The notes under the pieces: generated by a model
Database searches by the model: none
What the model saw: the letters and a program-made list of their open reading frames with translations, nothing else
Told to the model about the DNA's origin: nothing
Shown here: positions 6,005 through 10,821 of the stretch, piece by piece
Position numbering within the stretch: position 1 is the stretch's first letter
Layout: each line of letters starts with the position of its first letter
Assembly: GCA_025354965.1 (NCBI GenBank)
Contig: JANXLW010000133.1
Location: forward strand, 1 to 10,821
From: Betaproteobacteria bacterium
Lineage (GTDB): Bacteria > Pseudomonadota > Gammaproteobacteria > Burkholderiales > Burkholderiaceae_C
Direction: 5' to 3'
Length of the DNA stretch: 10,821 nt
Position numbers and translations under genes: made by a program

Positions 6005-7486
6005 ATGTTTGAATCTGCTGAAATCGGTCACCACATTGGCAAAAAGGAATACAAGCGGCGCGAGTCGGTGCTGCGCGAAGCTTTGCTCCACGCCCAGTAC
6101 GAACTGCTGGGGCTAGCCAAATTTCCGGTGATCATTCTGGTGAATGGGGTGGGTGGCGCCGGCAAGGGCGAGACGGTCAAGTTGTTCAACGAGTGGATGG
6201 ACCCGCGTCACATTCGTACCGAGGCTTTTGGTGCGCTGGCTAACGGCGAGCATGGTCGACCCGAGATGTGGCGCTTCTGGCAAGTGCTGCCGGCCAAAGG
6301 CCATATTGGCATTCTTTTTGGCTCCTGGTACACCGAACCGATCGTGGCACATGTCATGGGGCACGAGAAGGCAACACGCTTTGTCCAGCACCTGGAGCGC
6401 ATCCGGCAGTTCGAGCGAATGTTGGTGGCCGAGGGTGCACTGCTCATCAAGTTCTGGTTTCATTTGTCCAAGGCCGAGGCACGCAAGCGTTTCAAGGCGC
6501 TGGAATCCGATCCCGAGAACGCCTGGCGTGTGACGTCACATGACTGGCAGCGGCTCAAACAGTACGACAGTTTTGTCAAGGTGTCCGAGCAGGCCTTGCG
6601 CAAGACCAGTACCGGCGAGGCCCCTTGGTTGGTGGTTGACGGCAGCGACCCGGCCTACCGCTCCCTGACGGCCGGCCAATACCTGCTTGACGCGCTGACC
6701 CAGCGCCTGGCAGGTCAGCAACCCAGCGTGGTCAGCGCGCCGCCGGTGCCGCCCCCTGCCATCGATGGTCGCACACTGTTAGGCACCTTCGACTACCACC
6801 GCACCTTGGCACCCAAAGCCTATCAACACCGGTTGGTGACGTTGCAAGGTCGATTGAACCTGCTGTTGCGCGACCCGCGCATGGCCAGGCGCTCCCTGGT
6901 GCTGGTGTTCGAGGGCATGGACGCGGCAGGCAAGGGCAGCACGATCCGGCGTGTGACACAGGCGCTGGACGCCCGCCATTACCGGGTGGTGCCAGTGGCT
7001 GCGCCCAGCGAGGAAGAACGCGCCCAGCCCTATTTATGGCGCTTCTGGCGCCATGTTTCACACCACGGGCAGACGGTGTTGTTTGATCGCTCCTGGTACG
7101 GCCGGGTGCTGGTCGAACGGGTAGAGGGCCTATGTGCCGAGAACGACTGGATGCGCGCCTTTGACGAGATCAACGCGTTTGAGGAACAGTTGGCGGAATC
7201 GGGTGCCGTAGTAGTGAAGTTCTGGCTGGCCATCACACTGGACGAGCAGCTGCGCCGTTTTAAGCAGCGCCAGGCAACGCCGTACAAGAACTTCAAGATC
7301 ACCGACGACGACTGGCGCAACCGCGACAAGTGGCCGCAGTACGAGCGCGCCGTCGGTGACATGATTGACCGCACCTCGACCGATGTGGCGCCCTGGCATG
7401 TGGTGGCTACCAACAACAAGCTGTTTGCGCGCATTGAGGTGCTGGCGCACTTGTGCGAGCGGCTGGAGCAGGCGTTTGCCTCGTGA
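6005..7486 (+). CDS. pap: Polyphosphate:AMP phosphotransferase, two-domain PPK2 family
   Basis: A 493-residue class II PPK2 protein with two fused PPK2 domains. The family transfers a phosphate from polyphosphate to AMP to make ADP in the cytoplasm, and so works with adenylate kinase to regenerate ATP. Domain 1 spans about 15-235 and domain 2 about 258-490, joined by a Pro-rich linker (241-253). Domain 2 has the full catalytic set: Walker A GMDAAGKG at 304-311 and DRSWYGR at 361-367, plus the lid region RFKQRQATPYKNFKITDDDW. Domain 1 is degenerate: GVGGAGKG (48-55) lacks the Asp of GxDxxGKG, and the second motif reads GSWYTEP instead of DRSWYGR. This is typical of the two-domain family, where the C-terminal domain is the active one. 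The ATG lies 7 bases after the amidohydrolase stop with only a weak ribosome site, which suggests translational coupling. Confidence 0.93.
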   Translation: MFESAEIGHHIGKKEYKRRESVLREALLHAQYELLGLAKFPVIILVNGVGGAGKGETVKLFNEWMDPRHIRTEAFGALANGEHGRPEMWRFWQVLPAKGHIGILFGSWYTEPIVAHVMGHEKATRFVQHLERIRQFERMLVAEGALLIKFWFHLSKAEARKRFKALESDPENAWRVTSHDWQRLKQYDSFVKVSEQALRKTSTGEAPWLVVDGSDPAYRSLTAGQYLLDALTQRLAGQQPSVVSAPPVPPPAIDGRTLLGTFDYHRTLAPKAYQHRLVTLQGRLNLLLRDPRMARRSLVLVFEGMDAAGKGSTIRRVTQALDARHYRVVPVAAPSEEERAQPYLWRFWRHVSHHGQTVLFDRSWYGRVLVERVEGLCAENDWMRAFDEINAFEEQLAESGAVVVKFWLAITLDEQLRRFKQRQATPYKNFKITDDDWRNRDKWPQYERAVGDMIDRTSTDVAPWHVVATNNKLFARIEVLAHLCERLEQAFAS

Positions 7487-7520
7487 GCCTGGAAGGCAAA
7501 GGGTTCAGGTTCAACGCAGC

Positions 7521-7541
7521 GCCCGGCCATGCATGTTGGGC
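7521..7541. terminator. Weak hairpin between convergent pap and coaX
   Basis: The 60-base gap between the two convergent stops holds a small stem (GCCCGGC pairing with GTTGGGC, two G-T wobbles, 7-nt loop). There is no T-run on either side, so it could at best be a weak or Rho-assisted terminator, or chance. The rest of the gap shows nothing recognisable. Confidence 0.2.
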
Positions 7542-7546
7542 GTCAG

Positions 7547-8314
7547 TCAACCCGCAAAGCGCCGCGCGGCCATCTCCAGCAAACCGTCAAAAATCAGGTT
7601 GTCCACCAGTTCGAATTGGACCGACATACTGGGTGCCATCTTCCAACCGGCGCCGCCGGTCATGACGCATTTGGGCTCGGTCCCGCAGTGGCTGCGTACG
7701 TGTTGCACCATGCGTTCCACGGCACCGGCAATGGCGTAGGTGCCGCCGCTGGTGAGGGCGTCACTGGTGTTGGTGGGGAATTCGCGCACGTCGCCGGTTG
7801 GCACATGCAGCCCGGCGGTGCCTGATTCCAGTGCCTTGAGCATGATGCCGTGGCCCGGCAGGATCAAACCGCCCAGGAACTTGCCGCTGGCATCAATGGC
7901 ATCCACGGTCACTGCCGTGCCGACCATGACGACGACCATCGGCCGTGCCTGGCCCTGGGCCAGCGCACAGTGCCAGGCGCCTATCATCGCCACCCAGCGG
8001 TCGGCACCCAGACGGGTTGGAAAGTCGTAGCCATTGGTGATACCGGCCTCTGCCGCACTGGATACCACCCATTGGGGCGCTGCATCCCAGATTTCCATTT
8101 GAGCCTCGACCCGGCGTCTGACAGCGTCTCCGGCCACAACGCAGCCCAGCATGCGCTGGGGTGGCACCAACGTGGCCCAGACGCCCTCGGCCAGTTTGTC
8201 AATGTTGTCGAGAAACTCGGCGCCATGCGCCAGCAGCGGCGCCTGTCGATGGGGGTTTTCGTAGAGCGCCCATTTCAGGCGGGTGTTGCCGACGTCAATT
8301 GCCAGAAATTTCAT
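7547..8314 (-). CDS. coaX: Type III pantothenate kinase
   Basis: A 255-residue ASKHA-fold kinase that phosphorylates pantothenate, the first step of coenzyme A synthesis. Seen: phosphate-1 motif DVGNTRLKW at 7-15; the pantothenate-binding/catalytic stretch RLGADRW at 101-107 with Asp105 as the expected base; phosphate-2 region VGTAVTVDAID at 131-141; GGLILPG at 148-154; and the C-terminal TGGAGW adenosine region at 219-224. Length is normal. The Asp that usually opens the second phosphate motif (DxGTA) is Met130 here; related betaproteobacterial proteins also depart from the consensus at this point, so loss of function is not implied. Beta members of the family often neighbour birA, but here the neighbours are pap (convergent) and an amidase (divergent, 23 bases away). 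No Shine-Dalgarno is visible, and a GATAAT box ends 6 bases before the ATG, so a leaderless transcript is possible. Confidence 0.92.
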   Translation of the reverse strand: MKFLAIDVGNTRLKWALYENPHRQAPLLAHGAEFLDNIDKLAEGVWATLVPPQRMLGCVVAGDAVRRRVEAQMEIWDAAPQWVVSSAAEAGITNGYDFPTRLGADRWVAMIGAWHCALAQGQARPMVVVMVGTAVTVDAIDASGKFLGGLILPGHGIMLKALESGTAGLHVPTGDVREFPTNTSDALTSGGTYAIAGAVERMVQHVRSHCGTEPKCVMTGGAGWKMAPSMSVQFELVDNLIFDGLLEMAARRFAG

Positions 8315-8337
8315 GGCGTGATTATCATCGGGAACCT

Positions 8338-9768
8338 ATGTCCATCACCGAACTCTCAGCCCATGCACTGTCGTGCGCCATCCACGCCAGGGAGTTTTCT
8401 TGTCGCGAGGCGATGCAGGCCTGCCTGGCGCGTATCGCAGATCTGAATCCCCGGTACAACGCCATTGTCAACCTGCAAGACGATGACCATCTGCTGCGCC
8501 AGGCCGACCAGCGGGACGCGCAACTGGCGCGCGGCGAGTCGATGGGCTGGATGCATGGCATGCCGCAAGCCATCAAGGACATGGCCAACACGGCAGGGAT
8601 TGTGACCACGCTGGGTTCGCCGCTGATGCGCAACTTTGTGCCGCAGCACGACGGACTGATGGTGCAACGCATGAAAGCGGCGGGCTGCATCGTAGTCGGC
8701 AAGACCAATACGCCGGAGTTCGGCCTCGGATCCCATACCTTCAACGAGGTGTTTGGCGTCACCCGCAATGCCTACGATCCGGCGCGCTCGGCTGGTGGCA
8801 GCAGCGGTGGTGCCGCAGTAGCGCTGGCGCTGCGCCTGCTGCCGGTGGCCGATGGCTCGGATTTCATGGGCAGTCTGCGTAATCCGGCTGGCTGGAATAA
8901 TGTCTTTGGCCTGCGTCCCAGCCCGGGCCGGGTGCCGATGTGGCCGGCGCAGGACGTCTGGGTCAGCCAACTGGGCACCGAAGGGCCGATGGGGCGCAGC
9001 GTGCAGGATGTGGCACGGTTGCTCGCAGTGCAGGCCGGTTTTGATCCGCGTGCGCCTCTTTCAATAGCGGATGGCGTCGATTTCACGGCTAAGTTGGGCG
9101 ACTTTGATTGCAAAGGCGTGCGCATTGGCTGGCTGGCCGACCTCTCTGGCTACCTCACCATGGAGCCGGGCATTCTGGCGGTGTGTGAGCAAGGCTTGCG
9201 GCGGCTCGACGACCTGGGCTGCGCGGTGGAGCCGGCGCAACTGGGCACACCGCCCGAGAAAATCTGGCAGGCGTGGCTGGTCTGGCGCCGTGCTCTGGTG
9301 GCGGCGCGCATCGCGCCATTTTTATTGAACCCAAAGAACCGCGCGTTGATCAAGCCCGAGGCTTTGTGGGAGCACGATCAGGCACGACTACTCAGTGGTA
9401 CCGAATTCGTCAGTGCCAGCGTGCAGCGCAGTGCTTTTTACCAGCACATGCTGACGCTGTTTGAAACACATGATTTTCTGGCACTGCCAGTGGCGCAGGT
9501 CTGGCCTTTTGACGCCCAGCAGCGTTGGCCAGGACAGATCAACGGTGTGCCGATGGACACTTACCACCGCTGGATGGAAGTGGTGATTTACGCCACTTTT
9601 GCCGGCTTGCCCTGCATTAGCGTGCCGGTCGGTTTTGATGCACGCGGTTTGCCCATGGGCCTGCAGCTGATAGGCAAGCCACGCGGTGATTTTGAATTGC
9701 TGCAACTGGCACACGCTTATGAGCAGGTGGCGCAAGATGTACTGGCACGCAAGCCAACCCTCGTGTAA
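8338..9768 (+). CDS. Amidase-signature family hydrolase
   Basis: A 476-residue amidase-signature enzyme that hydrolyses a carboxamide to acid and ammonia with a Ser-cisSer-Lys triad. Seen: Lys80 in MPQAIKDMANTAG; the Gly/Ser-rich signature SAGGSSGGAA at 151-160 with cis-Ser155; and the nucleophile Ser179 in DFMGSLRNPAG. The C-terminal part has the usual FAGLPCISVPVGF and LPMGLQLIG segments. Length is normal for the family. It is not clearly GatA: no gatB or gatC is nearby, and the DFMGSLR variant is that of stand-alone amidases. I chose ATG 8338 (MSITELSAHAL) because an earlier in-frame ATG at 8161 would overlap divergent coaX by 154 bases and adds 59 Arg/Pro-rich residues unlike the family. 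A GGGAA six bases upstream is a modest ribosome site. The gene ends 9 bases before the convergent rhodanese stop. The substrate is unknown. Confidence 0.9.
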   Translation: MSITELSAHALSCAIHAREFSCREAMQACLARIADLNPRYNAIVNLQDDDHLLRQADQRDAQLARGESMGWMHGMPQAIKDMANTAGIVTTLGSPLMRNFVPQHDGLMVQRMKAAGCIVVGKTNTPEFGLGSHTFNEVFGVTRNAYDPARSAGGSSGGAAVALALRLLPVADGSDFMGSLRNPAGWNNVFGLRPSPGRVPMWPAQDVWVSQLGTEGPMGRSVQDVARLLAVQAGFDPRAPLSIADGVDFTAKLGDFDCKGVRIGWLADLSGYLTMEPGILAVCEQGLRRLDDLGCAVEPAQLGTPPEKIWQAWLVWRRALVAARIAPFLLNPKNRALIKPEALWEHDQARLLSGTEFVSASVQRSAFYQHMLTLFETHDFLALPVAQVWPFDAQQRWPGQINGVPMDTYHRWMEVVIYATFAGLPCISVPVGFDARGLPMGLQLIGKPRGDFELLQLAHAYEQVAQDVLARKPTLV

Positions 9769-9777
9769 AAAAAGAAA

Positions 9778-10173
9778 TCAGCTCTGACGCCAGGGCAGGC
9801 CGTGATACCGCCAACCGCCTTTGTGGCCGCGTTGCGCGTGTTCATCCGGATCGCCCTCAAAGCCTTCCAGAATGTTGTAGGCCTCCAGGCCTAACTCGGT
9901 GGCGCGCTTGGCGGCGGCGACTGATCGCACGCCGCTGCGGCATAGAAAAACCACTTTCTTGCCGTTGGGCACCACAGCCACAAGACCCGCGTCAAAAGTG
10001 CTGTTCATGACCATACCGGGCCACTGCTTCCAGGCCAGGGGGACGGCGCCCGGTACAAAGCCGACCCATTCACGTTCGGCGTCGCTTCGAACGTCAACCA
10101 GCACGGCGTCACCAGCTTGCCACCAGTCAAATGCTGCTTTCGGCGAAACGTCGCCAGCGTAATCCTGTGCCAT
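9778..10173 (-). CDS. Single-domain rhodanese-like protein
   Basis: 131 residues with one rhodanese domain. This fold carries sulfur as a persulfide on the active Cys, for example thiosulfate to cyanide or to a cellular sulfur acceptor. Seen: an N-terminal helix (SPKAAFDWWQAG); the VLVDVRSDAEREWVGFVPGA segment (24-43), which is the usual LVDVR-x-E-x6-G-x-IPGA part; the active-site loop LCRSGVRS with Cys78; and a C-terminal LEGFEGDPDEH stretch followed by GGWRYHGLPW. The C-terminal GWR-x2-GLPW ending is common in stand-alone proteobacterial rhodaneses. There is no signal peptide, so it is probably cytoplasmic. It starts 2 bases after the FAH gene stop with no clear ribosome site of its own, so translation is probably coupled. 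The physiological acceptor is unknown. Confidence 0.9.
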   Translation of the reverse strand: MAQDYAGDVSPKAAFDWWQAGDAVLVDVRSDAEREWVGFVPGAVPLAWKQWPGMVMNSTFDAGLVAVVPNGKKVVFLCRSGVRSVAAAKRATELGLEAYNILEGFEGDPDEHAQRGHKGGWRYHGLPWRQS

Positions 10174-10175
10174 GG

Positions 10176-10821
10176 CTAAACGATTCTCACGCTCAGGTTC
10201 GACAAACCATCGATGTGCATTTCGATGACATCGCCGACCACCACCGGCCCCACGTTCTCCGGTGTGCCCGAGTAAATGATGTCGCCGGGGAACAGTTCAA
10301 ACGCCTCTGACAACTTGGCAATCTGCTCTGCCACCGACCAGATCATCTGGTTCAGATTGGCGCTTTGCTTGGTCTGCCCGTTGACCTTGAGCCAGATAGC
10401 GCCTTGCGTGAAGTGGCCGGTCTGTGCCAGCTTGTGAATGGCACCGATGGGCGCGCACTTGTCAAAGCTTTTACCGATTTCCCAGGGCTTTTTTTGGTCA
10501 CCCATGGCGCGCTGCAAATCACGCCGCGTCATGTCCAGGCCCAGCGTGTAGCCGTAGACATGCTCCAGTGCCTGGTTCAAGGCTATGTTGCGTCCGCCCT
10601 GGCCGAGTGCCGCCACCAGCTCGGCTTCGTAGTGGTAGTTCTTGGTGAGGCTGGGGTAGGGATGATCGGCCACGGTACCAGCCGCCACGTACTGGATGGC
10701 ATCGGTTGGCTTCTGGAAGAAAAACGGTGGTTCGCGTGTCGGGTCGGACCCCATCTCAACGGCATGCGCCGCGTAGTTGCGACCGATGCAGTAAATGCGG
10801 CGCACCGGGAACATCTCATCC
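10176..10821 (-). CDS. Fumarylacetoacetate hydrolase family protein (fumarylpyruvate hydrolase-like), 5' end probably beyond the window
   Basis: An FAH-family C-C bond hydrolase using one divalent metal. The closest functional guess is fumarylpyruvate hydrolase of the gentisate pathway (NagK type), judged from FPVRRIYCIGRNYAAHA and PFFFQKPTDA at the N-terminus. Counting from the ATG at 10814, the metal ligands are Glu63 and Glu65 (HYEAEL) and Asp94 (LGLDMTRRDLQ), and the substrate/lid stretch is KPWEIGKSFD (109-118). The C-terminal GDIIYSGTPENVGPV is the classic family end. From that ATG the protein has 212 residues, but the frame stays open through the last upstream bases (Asp-Glu before the Met). 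Relatives usually carry about 15-20 more N-terminal residues before FPVRRIYC, so I treat the gene as entering from the right edge. No other gentisate-pathway gene is present, so the substrate is uncertain. Confidence 0.88.
   Translation of the reverse strand, partial: DEMFPVRRIYCIGRNYAAHAVEMGSDPTREPPFFFQKPTDAIQYVAAGTVADHPYPSLTKNYHYEAELVAALGQGGRNIALNQALEHVYGYTLGLDMTRRDLQRAMGDQKKPWEIGKSFDKCAPIGAIHKLAQTGHFTQGAIWLKVNGQTKQSANLNQMIWSVAEQIAKLSEAFELFPGDIIYSGTPENVGPVVVGDVIEMHIDGLSNLSVRIV

Noticed and set aside
4795..6006. Minus-strand open frame of 403 codons opposite the amidohydrolase
   Set aside because: It is a mirror of the GC-biased M20D gene. The plus-strand protein has all its metal ligands and a good ribosome site, and this one has no domain.
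8161..8337. Longer N-terminus for the amidase, from ATG 8161
   Set aside because: It lies wholly antisense to coaX and its first codons, and gives an Arg/Pro-rich segment not typical of the family.

Overview
The window looks like chromosomal DNA of a GC-rich betaproteobacterium, most likely a Comamonadaceae member of the Rhodoferax/Polaromonas/Acidovorax kind. This is inferred from the style of the proteins (two-domain polyphosphate:AMP phosphotransferase, beta-type CoaX, fumarylpyruvate-hydrolase-like FAH protein) and from a CERSAAI-type interspersed repeat. No rRNA, tRNA, CRISPR array, transposase or phage gene is visible. Gene density is very high, and no gap between genes exceeds about 65 bases.

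Left third (1-2611, minus strand): one long uninterrupted reading frame runs off the left edge. It encodes 870 residues of an MmeI-like (type IIL/IIG) single-chain restriction-modification enzyme with an intact nuclease motif (D68, E78-N-K80), SAM-binding motif I and NPPF motif IV. Two 80-90 bp hairpin repeats of one family (917-1008 and 1974-2057), plus a third hairpin of the CERSAAI type (1021-1068), sit inside this gene. They are translated in frame as extra linker segments. The two related hairpins have different stem sequences that keep pairing through compensatory changes, around an almost identical 24-nt loop. This is the most unusual feature of the window.

Middle (2649-7486): a cytoplasmic molybdopterin oxidoreductase (minus) lies 37 bases upstream of the restriction gene. 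It is divergent, across 64 bases, from an M20D amidohydrolase that is followed after 7 bases by pap, a two-domain polyphosphate:AMP phosphotransferase. The last two look like one operon, though no biochemical link is obvious.

Right third (7547-10821): coaX (type III pantothenate kinase, minus) is divergent, across 23 bases, from an amidase-signature hydrolase (plus). That amidase converges on a minus-strand pair of an FAH-family hydrolase and a single-domain rhodanese, which are 2 bases apart. The FAH gene probably begins beyond the right edge. These are ordinary housekeeping and catabolic genes. I see no coherent new multi-gene system, so the novelty is in the hairpin repeats carried within the restriction-modification gene.
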